This document shows positions 22,833 to 30,434 of a stretch of 53,365 bases of DNA, piece by piece. The position numbers and the translations under genes were made by a program. The notes beneath the pieces are model-generated. The model did no database searches. It saw only the letters and a program-made list of their open reading frames with translations, and was not told the origin of the DNA. Origin of the DNA: UM-FILTER-42-14 sp964586055 (GTDB lineage Bacteria; Patescibacteriota; Microgenomatia; UBA1400; PJMF01); contig CAZPFX010000004.1 of assembly GCA_964586055.1 (NCBI GenBank), positions 1 through 53,365 of the forward strand, read 5' to 3'. Each line of letters opens with the position of its first letter. Positions within the stretch are counted from its first letter, which is position 1.

Positions 22833-24063
22833 CTCTAATAAGACGTTTCTGCACATCGATATAAATTCATACTTTGCCACTATGCTGCAGCAAGAAACGC
22901 CAGCCCTTCGTGGCAAACCTCTAGCTATTGTTAAAGATGAGGGGCGTACCTGCATTATTGCTGCTTCTAAAGAGGCCAAAAAATTGGGAGTAAAGACTGG
23001 AAGTAGGATGAACGAGGCTTTGACTGTGGCACCAGAAATTATTGCTATTCCCGCCGATTTTGATTTATATTGGTCTGCAACCTGTAAGCTAAAAAAACTT
23101 TTTGAGTCATTGTCTCCTGATGTCTCAATGTTCTCCCTAGATGAGGCTTTTTTGGATTACACTCCACTTCGTCAAATGCATTCATCTCCACAAGAATTTG
23201 CCAAGTTAATACAGAGTGGAGTTAAAGACACCCTTGGGTCTTGGGTCACCTGCAGCATTGGCATTAGTCACAACCGATTTCTTGCCAAGATGACGGGTGA
23301 GGTTTCTGGGCCTGACTCTATCACCACCATTGATCTAGAAAACAAGGATTTGCTTCTTTCTCAGACGGATTTTAAAGACGTTTGTGGCATTGGACCGAGG
23401 TTAGCTCGTAGATTGAAGGGACATGGGGTAGTGGTGCCTTATCAGATAAATTTTATTCCTGACGGGGAGCTAAAAAGATCATTTGGTCCATTCTGGAGTG
23501 TCGAGCTGCGACGGATGGGCAGGGGAGAAGAACCACTTTTCTTATCTAGGTTAAAAGAAGCTCCCTCGCACATGAAGAGCGTTGGTCGCTCGATAACTGG
23601 TTGGCAGTTGTGCAACAGCGAGTCAGTGATTAAAAGAACTTTATATAATCTTGTCTCGGAAATCATTTATAAAGTCCGCAGTATGAATTTGGCTGGCAGG
23701 TTGGTTAGTATCAGTGTTAATGGTGGCGGCAGGAGTTGGAGTAATCACGTTACTCTAAAGCACCATATTTGCCACACTGGCGAGCTTTTCCAGTATGTTT
23801 ATTATGATTTATACAAAAAATGGAGGCGTCCTTTTCCTGTTATAAAGCTAGCGGTTCGATTGGGGTTACTAGAATCACGGGCGGATTTGTCACAGTCACT
23901 TTTGCCGAAGTGGCAAAAGGAGGAGCGAGTATCAGTCGCCTGCGACAAGCTAGTTTCCAGCTATGGCTTGTTTGCTGTTACGTCAGGTTTGCTTGCCCGT
24001 GGGCCGATAATTAGGCCAGAAGTAACTGGTTTCTTGGGTGACAAACAGTACCAGTTCATGTAG
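22825..24063 (+). CDS. dinB: Y-family DNA polymerase (Pol IV type, 412 aa)
   Basis: Translesion polymerase copying past damaged bases. Catalytic acids are visible: HIDINSYFA with Asp12 and SLDEAF with Asp106 and Glu107. The palm (CSIGIS), thumb helix-hairpin-helix (VCGIGPRLARRL) and little-finger region (SVGRSIT) follow in order. The C-terminal 60 residues end in a YGLFAVTSGLL segment as in other Y-family members with a short tail. No beta-clamp motif is obvious. The GTG start overlaps the DUF6504-like stop. The nuclease gene follows 13 bases after the stop. Confidence 0.92.
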   Translation: MIDSNKTFLHIDINSYFATMLQQETPALRGKPLAIVKDEGRTCIIAASKEAKKLGVKTGSRMNEALTVAPEIIAIPADFDLYWSATCKLKKLFESLSPDVSMFSLDEAFLDYTPLRQMHSSPQEFAKLIQSGVKDTLGSWVTCSIGISHNRFLAKMTGEVSGPDSITTIDLENKDLLLSQTDFKDVCGIGPRLARRLKGHGVVVPYQINFIPDGELKRSFGPFWSVELRRMGRGEEPLFLSRLKEAPSHMKSVGRSITGWQLCNSESVIKRTLYNLVSEIIYKVRSMNLAGRLVSISVNGGGRSWSNHVTLKHHICHTGELFQYVYYDLYKKWRRPFPVIKLAVRLGLLESRADLSQSLLPKWQKEERVSVACDKLVSSYGLFAVTSGLLARGPIIRPEVTGFLGDKQYQFM

Positions 24064-24076
24064 AAAGACTATATAT

Positions 24077-24943
24077 ATGCCAGATAAATTTGCTGCCACA
24101 TGGGTTTCTCATAGTTCTTTGGGAGACTTCTTGGCCTGTCCGCGCAGTTATTATCTAAAGAATATTTATCGAAACCCCAGCACTGGCCATAAGGTTCAAC
24201 TAATGTCGCCATCCCTAGCTTTGGGGCAAGTAGTTCATCGAGTTCTAGAATCATTGTCGGTGATCCCAACAGAAAAAAGAATGGCGCAGCCCATCTTGGA
24301 GCAGTATGAGCAAGAATGGAAAAGCATTCGTGGCAAAGCCGGCGGCTTTCAAAGTGATTCTCAGGAAGCCATGTTTAAAGAGCGAGGGGCAGAGATGATC
24401 CGTCGGGTACTAAAGAATCCTGGTCCAATTAAACAAAAGGCCGTTAAAATCGCAGCTGATCTTCCCCAATACTGGCTTTCAGAAGAAGATGAGATTATCT
24501 TGTGTGGAAAAATAGATTGGCTGGAGTATTTTGCAGATGAGGACGCTGTATCTGTTCTAGACTTTAAGACGGGAAAAAATAAAGAGAAACCTGATTCACT
24601 GCAGCTACCGATTTATTTGCTTTTGGCAACAAATACGCAAAAACGACAGGTGATAGGAGCAAGCTACTGGTACTTGGCTATATCTGATTCACCAGAGAAA
24701 CAAGAGCTGCCATCATTAGACGAAGCTTACGAGCGAGTGCTTGGAGAGGCTAAGAAATTGAAGTTAGCCAGACAGCTGGGACGCTTTGTTTGTCCCGAAG
24801 GCAAACGAGGCTGTCGCAACTGCACACCCTTCGAGCAAATACTTCAAGGCAAGGCTGAGTTCATAGGCGAAGGAGAGTATGGGCATGATACTTTTATCAT
24901 TTTGAGGAATGAGGCTGATGAGAAGCAGAGCGAGATTCTGTAG
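24077..24943 (+). CDS. PD-(D/E)XK nuclease of the RecB/AddB/Cas4 superfamily (288 aa)
   Basis: A stand-alone exonuclease-like domain: FLACPRSYYL (Cys21), LGQVVHRVLE (motif His), ILCGKIDWLE (catalytic Asp), VLDFKTGK (D and K of DxK) and QLPIYLL (QxxxY). Three more Cys close the protein (CPEGKRGCRNC), so with Cys21 they can hold a 4Fe-4S cluster as in AddB and Cas4. There is no CRISPR locus, so a DNA-repair role beside the polymerase is more likely. The longer frame from 24038 lies within dinB; MPDKFAATW at 24077 is the natural start. Confidence 0.88.
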   Translation: MPDKFAATWVSHSSLGDFLACPRSYYLKNIYRNPSTGHKVQLMSPSLALGQVVHRVLESLSVIPTEKRMAQPILEQYEQEWKSIRGKAGGFQSDSQEAMFKERGAEMIRRVLKNPGPIKQKAVKIAADLPQYWLSEEDEIILCGKIDWLEYFADEDAVSVLDFKTGKNKEKPDSLQLPIYLLLATNTQKRQVIGASYWYLAISDSPEKQELPSLDEAYERVLGEAKKLKLARQLGRFVCPEGKRGCRNCTPFEQILQGKAEFIGEGEYGHDTFIILRNEADEKQSEIL

Positions 24944-24951
24944 CTAACAAC

Positions 24952-24980
24952 TTGACAGAGCTCAAGAGAACCCGTACGCT
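24952..24980 (+). promoter_or_regulatory. Promoter TTGACA-N17-TACGCT for the cohesin-dockerin genes
   Basis: A consensus -35 (24952-24957) and a near-consensus -10 (24975-24980) with the ideal 17-base spacer. An AAGGA Shine-Dalgarno at 24998-25002 precedes ATG 25009. The apparent TTG start at 24952 is part of the -35 box and should not be used. Confidence 0.7.
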
Positions 24981-25008
24981 AGAGGGAGCAAAAAATAAGG
25001 ATTTTTCT

Positions 25009-26400
25009 ATGCCTGCCAAATTGATTTTCAAACACGTTCTCGTGGCTTTAACTTTATTCTTCTTAGCAACGTTTTTTGCGCCAGCTGTTCTCGCAGCAGA
25101 TCCCACAGTAACGCTTTCGCCAGCATCAAGCACTGTTTATCAAGGTCAAACATTTTCAGTAAATGTAGAGCTAGCTGCAGATAGTAATAATCATTCTGAG
25201 ACAACTTTCACAGTCGCTTTTCCGGCAGCAGTCCTTCGACTTGACTCAATTTCTCAAGGCTCTTTGTATTTTAATCAGGTAGCTAATACAATTGATAACG
25301 TCGCTGGAACTGGAACAGCAACTTATAACTTCTTCGGCGGTTCACAAAGCACTTCTGGAACAGTGGCAACGCTGCAATTCACCGCTCTAGCTACTGGAAC
25401 TGGATCACTAGCTTTTACTGGCACAAATCAAGTTCTAGATAGTGGCAGCATCGCTTTTACGAGTCCTACTTTCACTGGTTCTACATACACAGTTAGCGCT
25501 CCACTCACAGAGTCTATTTTGACACTTTCCTCCGACTACACGGACTGGTCACAGGGAGATAGTCAGACAGTCACAATTGCATTAGATACGCAAGGAAATG
25601 AAGTTGCTGGTGTCGACATTGATCTCACCTTTAATCCGGCTGTTCTTCAGATTACAAATACTAACTGGGCTGGGTTGTTTCCCAATCAGCAAGGTCTAAC
25701 TTTTAACAACTCAGCTGGCACTTTGTCAGTCTCTGGAGTGGTGAACCAAGGTTCTCCATACAATGGTCAGGGCACAATATTGACAATTACATTTCAGGCA
25801 CTCGCTATCGGGACATCAAATATTGATTTTGCTTGGACGAGTGGACTAACTACAGACACTAATATTGTTGATTATAATAATGCCAATATTGATATGCTTT
25901 CGAGCGATCCAGCCGCGCTTGCTATCACGGTTTCCTCAGGTGGAACTCTTGATTTCACCTTTGGTCTTCTTGATTTTCTCGGTGACATGACTACAAAGAC
26001 TGGAACTTTGAAGGTCTCTGGTCCTAATGTCACCACGAATTGGTCTAGCCCAACTCAGTCTGGGGCTATTCCTAACTTACTTGGAACAATCACAGGCCAT
26101 CCTTTAGGCACATTTGCTTATGGATCAGCTTACGATGTGATCATAACTGTTCCTGGTTATCTAAAAACAAAACAGAATGCTACGCTTAGCTCTGGTACTA
26201 ATCCAACTATGGCCTTTGGTGACTTGAAACCTGGTGACTCTAATGGCGATGGTGTGAACAACTCTTTCGACCTTTCCTCAGTGTTTGGTCAATGGAACAG
26301 TAGTTTTAGTACCAATGCCGACTTCAACGGAGATGGTACGGTTAACACCTTTGATGTGGCGATCCTCTATCAATATTTCAACTTAGTCGATACAATCTAG
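25009..26400 (+). CDS. Secreted cohesin-cohesin-dockerin protein (463 aa)
   Basis: The signal peptide (1-29, cleavage near VLA) is followed by two cohesin-like beta domains (about 30-165 and 167-308). The second reads VDIDLTFNPAVLQI then NGQGTILTITF. A smaller beta domain follows (about 310-400), then a C-terminal type-I-like dockerin with two calcium loops: DSNGDGVNNSFD at 410-421 and DFNGDGTVNTFD at 438-449. Cohesins bind dockerins, so this protein can both offer and seek a partner. No catalytic domain is present, so it looks like a scaffold. The next gene encodes a membrane-anchored cohesin that could receive this dockerin. Confidence 0.82.
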   Translation: MPAKLIFKHVLVALTLFFLATFFAPAVLAADPTVTLSPASSTVYQGQTFSVNVELAADSNNHSETTFTVAFPAAVLRLDSISQGSLYFNQVANTIDNVAGTGTATYNFFGGSQSTSGTVATLQFTALATGTGSLAFTGTNQVLDSGSIAFTSPTFTGSTYTVSAPLTESILTLSSDYTDWSQGDSQTVTIALDTQGNEVAGVDIDLTFNPAVLQITNTNWAGLFPNQQGLTFNNSAGTLSVSGVVNQGSPYNGQGTILTITFQALAIGTSNIDFAWTSGLTTDTNIVDYNNANIDMLSSDPAALAITVSSGGTLDFTFGLLDFLGDMTTKTGTLKVSGPNVTTNWSSPTQSGAIPNLLGTITGHPLGTFAYGSAYDVIITVPGYLKTKQNATLSSGTNPTMAFGDLKPGDSNGDGVNNSFDLSSVFGQWNSSFSTNADFNGDGTVNTFDVAILYQYFNLVDTI

Positions 26401-26406
26401 CGCACA

Positions 26407-27099
26407 ATGCGTCACACTATAGTAGCTTTAATTGCTTTCCTTAGCTTAGCAACGCTGAATCCCGTTTTTGCTGCTGACATGGAATTGGTGATGGAGTCAG
26501 AACCAGCCGCAAATGAAACTTTTTCGATAGACGTCAAGCTAGATACAGTTAGCGAAGACACGATCGGCACCGATCTTCTCATTAAATTTGTACCTTCTCA
26601 GCTAGAGTTTTCAGAAATCCAGCCAGGAGAGCTTTATGCGAATTATCATGAGGCCCGTCTAGATTTAAAGACAGGAACCATTCGTTATTCTGGAACTGTT
26701 GATAAGGATAACCCGTTTTCAGGCTCAGGCACATTTGCCACTTTAGTTTTCAAAAAACTCTACGACACCCAATCTGTGCTTCCTCCTGCAGAATCAGGGG
26801 ATAAGCCGCTCGTAGGTCTGATTTGGGAAAGAGACGCTACTACTGATACGAATGTTGTCTCAGTGGGTGGCCAAGAAATTTTGTACACAGCTCCATCTGT
26901 TAGAGTAGGCGGAAATGTGCTTGGAGTCGCAGCAGTTGGTGAAGGTCCAGAAAGTGATTTTGGCTTGTTGCAGGAGACTGCTACCCAGATGCGCTCGAAA
27001 TATTTGTTGATTGGGGCGATTGTGGCTGTTATCGTAATTCTTATATTACCGATAATTATCCGTAGAAGGTCGAAAGAAGACGAGGAAACGCAAGAATAA
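26407..27099 (+). CDS. Membrane-anchored cohesin-domain protein (230 aa)
   Basis: The signal peptide (1-22, cleavage after VFA) is followed by one cohesin-like domain (about 25-170). It shows TDLLIKFVPSQLEF, NPFSGSGTFATLVF and TTDTNVVSV, which parallel the second cohesin of the upstream protein. A linker and a C-terminal membrane helix with a basic stop (about 197-217, then IIIRRR) end it. The domain should face outside and could dock the upstream dockerin protein on the surface. It begins 6 bases after that gene's stop, so the two form one operon. Confidence 0.8.
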   Translation: MRHTIVALIAFLSLATLNPVFAADMELVMESEPAANETFSIDVKLDTVSEDTIGTDLLIKFVPSQLEFSEIQPGELYANYHEARLDLKTGTIRYSGTVDKDNPFSGSGTFATLVFKKLYDTQSVLPPAESGDKPLVGLIWERDATTDTNVVSVGGQEILYTAPSVRVGGNVLGVAAVGEGPESDFGLLQETATQMRSKYLLIGAIVAVIVILILPIIIRRRSKEDEETQE

Positions 27100-27110
27100 A
27101 GGAGAAGGTT

Positions 27111-27410
27111 ATGAAGGGGTTTATAGAATTTATTCGTGAACAAGGTGTAGTGGGCTTGGCTGTTGGTTTCATTCTTGGAGGCGCAGTATCTAGGGTAGTC
27201 GCTTCGCTTGTGGCCGATATCATTAATCCAATCATAGGAGTCTTGCTCGGAGCAGCCGGCGATTTGTCTTTGGCCTATTTTGCTATAGGGCCAGTAAAAC
27301 TTATGTGGGGTAGTTTTGTTTCAGTCTTAATTGACTTTTTAGTGATTGCCATGGTCGTTTATTTTGGCGTCAAAGGCCTTGGTCTTGATAAGCTAGACAA
27401 GAAGAAGTAA
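27111..27410 (+). CDS. mscL: Large-conductance mechanosensitive channel MscL (99 aa)
   Basis: Opens under membrane tension to release solutes during osmotic downshock. The amphipathic N-terminus (FIEFIREQGVVGLAVGFILGGA) and both membrane helices (about 13-45 and 65-88) are present, with a short lysine-rich C-terminus. It is shorter than E. coli MscL because the cytoplasmic bundle is reduced. A good AAAGGAG site precedes ATG 27111. It lies 11 bases after the cohesin gene and ends 4 bases from the converging zwf gene. Confidence 0.92.
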   Translation: MKGFIEFIREQGVVGLAVGFILGGAVSRVVASLVADIINPIIGVLLGAAGDLSLAYFAIGPVKLMWGSFVSVLIDFLVIAMVVYFGVKGLGLDKLDKKK

Positions 27411-27414
27411 TTTT

Positions 27415-28905
27415 CTAGGCGGTTTCGTAAATAATCTGACAGAGATCAGGATTTGGTTCGATCCAGGTCTTATTCTTTGGAAGTAGCTTATCGAATGAGG
27501 CTGGTCCCCAACTGCCTGCAACGTACTTCTCTGGCATGAACGTTGGTTTTTTAAGTAGCTGTAACAGTGGCTCTACAAACTTCCACGATTCCTCAATACC
27601 TGCCGCTTCTGGAAAAAACATTGGATCACTACTAATCGCATCGTAAAGAAGCTTTTCATAGGCTTCAACTAATCCTGAGCCTTGATTGGAGTTGTAACAG
27701 AACTGCATCGGCACTGTTTGCAAATCTAATTTAAGGCCAGGCTTTTTGACATTGAAGCGAAAAATAATTCCTTCATTTGGCTGGATTCGCAAAGTTAGGA
27801 CGTTTGGTGGTTGGGTCCCTCCCAATTCGGAGAACATCTGATTTTTTGGTTCTTTAAAAACTATGGTGATCTCGCTGACGGCTTGGCGCATTCTCTTGCC
27901 ATGGCGAAGATAGATTGGGACGCCGCGCCAACGCTCAGAATCGACTTCACACTCGATAGCGACCGCTGTTTCTGTGACGGACTGTCCAGAAATATTTGTC
28001 TCTTGTTTGTAGCCTGCTACGGGAGAGTCATTAACTGTACCCGACTCATATTGTCCGAAAAAAGCTTGAAGATGACCATTCTTTTCAGTGATGCGAAGGT
28101 TTGAGAGCAATTGTCTTCGCTTTGATCTCACTGCTTCCGCCGAGAGATGTTCTGGTTCTTCCATTAGGGTCGTGGCTAGCATCTGGAGAACGTGGTTTTG
28201 GAAATAATCTCTAGTAGCGCCAGTCTGGTCATAAAAGGCAGCCCTTTCGCCGATACCCATAGTTTCTGTGGCCGTGATCTGGATATTATCGATATGCTTG
28301 GCGTTCCACATTGTTTCGAATAAACCATTAGCAAAGCGAAATGCTAATAAGTTTTGGACAGTTTCTTTGGCGAGGAAATGATCAATGCGATAAATTTGGT
28401 CTTCTCTGAAAGCTTGCAGAAGCTCTGTGTTTAGCTTTCTTGAGCTCTCTAAGTCAATACCGAATGGTTTTTCTAAAAGTAGTTTTGTCCAACCACACGA
28501 GCTATCTTGTAACTTCTCGAGTCTAATGTTTTTCACCACCTCTGTGTAAAGACTAGGTAGAGTTGCCACATACCAGAGATGATTGCCACATGTTTTTCGG
28601 CTGGAGTGGAATTTCTTTATTTCCTTAAATCTCTGTCGATCAGAGACATCTCCCGAAATATAGAAAAGCGATTGGCTAAAAGTTTTCCAGTCCGGGCTGT
28701 TCTCGTTTATATCTAGAGTCACTCGCACAAATTCGCGGAAATCTTCTTGCGAAAAGGCTTTTCTAGCGATGCCGATTAAAGTGAAATTTGTATCAAGAAT
28801 GTGTTTTTTGTAGAGCTCAAAAAAGGCCCTGAGTATTTTCTTTTTCGAGAGGTCGCCTGTTACCCCAATTAGGAAAACAGTTAGTGGCTGGGAGATTGGA
28901 TGCAT
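27415..28905 (-). CDS. zwf: Glucose-6-phosphate dehydrogenase (496 aa)
   Basis: First enzyme of the oxidative pentose-phosphate pathway, making NADPH. Motifs include GVTGDLSKKKI (nucleotide loop), RIDHFLAKE (usual RIDHYLGKE with the catalytic His region) and the C-terminal domain with the usual arginines. The length is normal. A frame extension to 28947 exists, but ATG 28905 (MHPISQPLTVFLIGVTGDL) is the family-like start. It lies downstream of the DUF3179 gene on the same strand, 49 bases away. Rpe and RpiB at the window start would use its products. Confidence 0.93.
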   Translation of the reverse strand: MHPISQPLTVFLIGVTGDLSKKKILRAFFELYKKHILDTNFTLIGIARKAFSQEDFREFVRVTLDINENSPDWKTFSQSLFYISGDVSDRQRFKEIKKFHSSRKTCGNHLWYVATLPSLYTEVVKNIRLEKLQDSSCGWTKLLLEKPFGIDLESSRKLNTELLQAFREDQIYRIDHFLAKETVQNLLAFRFANGLFETMWNAKHIDNIQITATETMGIGERAAFYDQTGATRDYFQNHVLQMLATTLMEEPEHLSAEAVRSKRRQLLSNLRITEKNGHLQAFFGQYESGTVNDSPVAGYKQETNISGQSVTETAVAIECEVDSERWRGVPIYLRHGKRMRQAVSEITIVFKEPKNQMFSELGGTQPPNVLTLRIQPNEGIIFRFNVKKPGLKLDLQTVPMQFCYNSNQGSGLVEAYEKLLYDAISSDPMFFPEAAGIEESWKFVEPLLQLLKKPTFMPEKYVAGSWGPASFDKLLPKNKTWIEPNPDLCQIIYETA

Positions 28906-28954
28906 AATCAGCTGACTAGTTGTATCGCAAAATGACCGATGCAGCAAGAATCAG

Positions 28955-29908
28955 CTATAAGAGTGTATTGGGATGGAAGGCCGCCCAGGCGAACCAGAAG
29001 CTTTTCAGTGCTGGAATTTCCTCTCCCGACTCTGCTTTTCTGAAAGTAAGAATGCCGTTGTCATTGATAACATTGATTGCTGTATCTCCGACAACATCAT
29101 TAAATTCTCCAGAGGGGGCGAGCTTGAGTTCGGGGTAAGCTTTTGCCATACCATTAACAACAATCCCGTATACCCAGGCCTTGGGATGAAGGCGATTGTC
29201 TAAAGATGTTACTTCAAAATAGGAATCAGATAACTTTTTTGTGTAGTCAATATCGAAGCCAGTGTCTAGAGAAAGAACCTTTGATTCAGGGAAATCTTCT
29301 CGTGCTTTCATCCAGGAAAGTGGCAGTAATTTTAGTTGAGCTAGTGTTTCACTTCTTTTTGCAGCCGGACCTGTGATTCCTTGACCAGTGAATTGTTGCC
29401 ATAAACTACCTTCATAGCGATCATAGAGAATTAAATTAGAGTTAAAAAGCTTTCCTGAAACGCCAAAGGTGGTAGTGATTTCGTCCACTTTGCGCACGAA
29501 GGCAATAGCTGAGCCAGACGGTGGACCGAAGGTGACTGCGACGGGTTCAGAGGCGATTTCATCATTTACAACTTCGTGCCAGCTGATGATTTTTTCTGGA
29601 TAGATTTTACTTTCACCATTCTGGGAAAGGACAAAAACTCGATCATTGTCACCGAGCCAGCCATTCGCTTCGTCAACCGACTCAAACTGTGGATGGTCAA
29701 TAGATTTAATACAATCTTTTTCCTCACAGCCACTCCCGAGTTTTTCCAAGGGAACGAGCGCAGATTCGGAGCTTAGTTGTAATTGAACATCTCTGATAAC
29801 TTCTGATGGTTTATCAGCTTCTCCAGTTTTTTCTTGTGGTTTTGCAAACGTTAATATAAGAGCCCCGATAATACTCAGAAAAATGATAAGAAATATGCCT
29901 TTTTTCAT
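28955..29908 (-). CDS. DUF3179 domain exported protein (317 aa)
   Basis: An N-terminal membrane or signal segment (about 4-22) is followed by the DUF3179 domain, including VFVLSQNGESKIYPEKIISWHEVVND, EPVAVTFGPPSGSAIAF, the SLWQQFTGQGITGPAA region and LKLLPLSWMKARE. Family members are extracytoplasmic with unknown activity; conserved Trp, His and Cys residues suggest a binding or redox role. Two Cys occur in GCEEKDC near 59-65. The start follows a TTGCCC-N18-TAAACT promoter with no Shine-Dalgarno. It precedes zwf on the same strand. Confidence 0.8.
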   Translation of the reverse strand: MKKGIFLIIFLSIIGALILTFAKPQEKTGEADKPSEVIRDVQLQLSSESALVPLEKLGSGCEEKDCIKSIDHPQFESVDEANGWLGDNDRVFVLSQNGESKIYPEKIISWHEVVNDEIASEPVAVTFGPPSGSAIAFVRKVDEITTTFGVSGKLFNSNLILYDRYEGSLWQQFTGQGITGPAAKRSETLAQLKLLPLSWMKAREDFPESKVLSLDTGFDIDYTKKLSDSYFEVTSLDNRLHPKAWVYGIVVNGMAKAYPELKLAPSGEFNDVVGDTAINVINDNGILTFRKAESGEEIPALKSFWFAWAAFHPNTLL

Positions 29909-29916
29909 TGGATGAC

Positions 29917-29946
29917 AGTTTAGCTTGTTTGCAGGTGTTCGGGCAA
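29917..29946 (-). promoter_or_regulatory. Promoter TTGCCC-N18-TAAACT for DUF3179-zwf
   Basis: On the minus strand the -35 is at 29941-29946 and the -10 at 29917-29922; the box ends 8 bases before ATG 29908, giving a leaderless mRNA. Confidence 0.55.
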
Positions 29947-30032
29947 CAGGAGAGCGGTTTTTTAGCGTGGTTTGATGATAAAATTCTTCTAGTCTATTGT
30001 TGTTAGGAGTAATTGTAAGAATATTAACAAAT

Positions 30033-30350
30033 ATGTTTTGTGAGAGTGACGAGCAAAGAAGAGATTATTTGGATAAAATGCTAGCAGATGCTGTTAAAAG
30101 GGCACGGGTTGCGCCTGCTGCAAGTTTAGCTGAAAGAATTGGTTTTAGGATAGCGCAAGAGTTTGAGGGCTCTAAAATTAAAATTAAATATCATGGAATA
30201 ATGAGCTTAGCTGACGTAGCTGAAGCGACCGTAGGAATGACTAAGGTTGATTTGATGGGCAATAACGTAAATTGTGTTGATAACAGATATATCAATATTA
30301 TATTCAAAGATGCTAGTTTCATAAATCATTGGTTTGTGGTTTTAAAATGA
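30033..30350 (+). CDS. Hypothetical protein (105 aa)
   Basis: Not recognised. It is a charged soluble protein with an early Cys (MFCESDEQRRDYLDKML) and no membrane segment. The frame can be opened from a TTG at 29997, but ATG 30033 lies five bases after a TATTAA -10-like box, matching the local habit. It stands alone between the DUF3179 promoter and the S41 gene, and its base composition is more AT-rich than its neighbours. Confidence 0.5.
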   Translation: MFCESDEQRRDYLDKMLADAVKRARVAPAASLAERIGFRIAQEFEGSKIKIKYHGIMSLADVAEATVGMTKVDLMGNNVNCVDNRYINIIFKDASFINHWFVVLK

Positions 30351-30434
30351 CAGGTTGTAAATCAGTATAAATTCGAGTTTAAAATTGAGAGCCCCCGCTT
30401 TACAACTCGCCCCATCATTGAGATCATTGTTCAC

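Noticed and set aside
24077..24943. Cas4 as part of a CRISPR system
   Set aside because: No repeat array or other cas gene is present, and the gene is linked to a translesion polymerase.
24952..25008. TTG start at 24952 for the cohesin-dockerin protein
   Set aside because: This TTG is the first part of a consensus -35 box with an ideally spaced -10; the Shine-Dalgarno and signal peptide point to ATG 25009.
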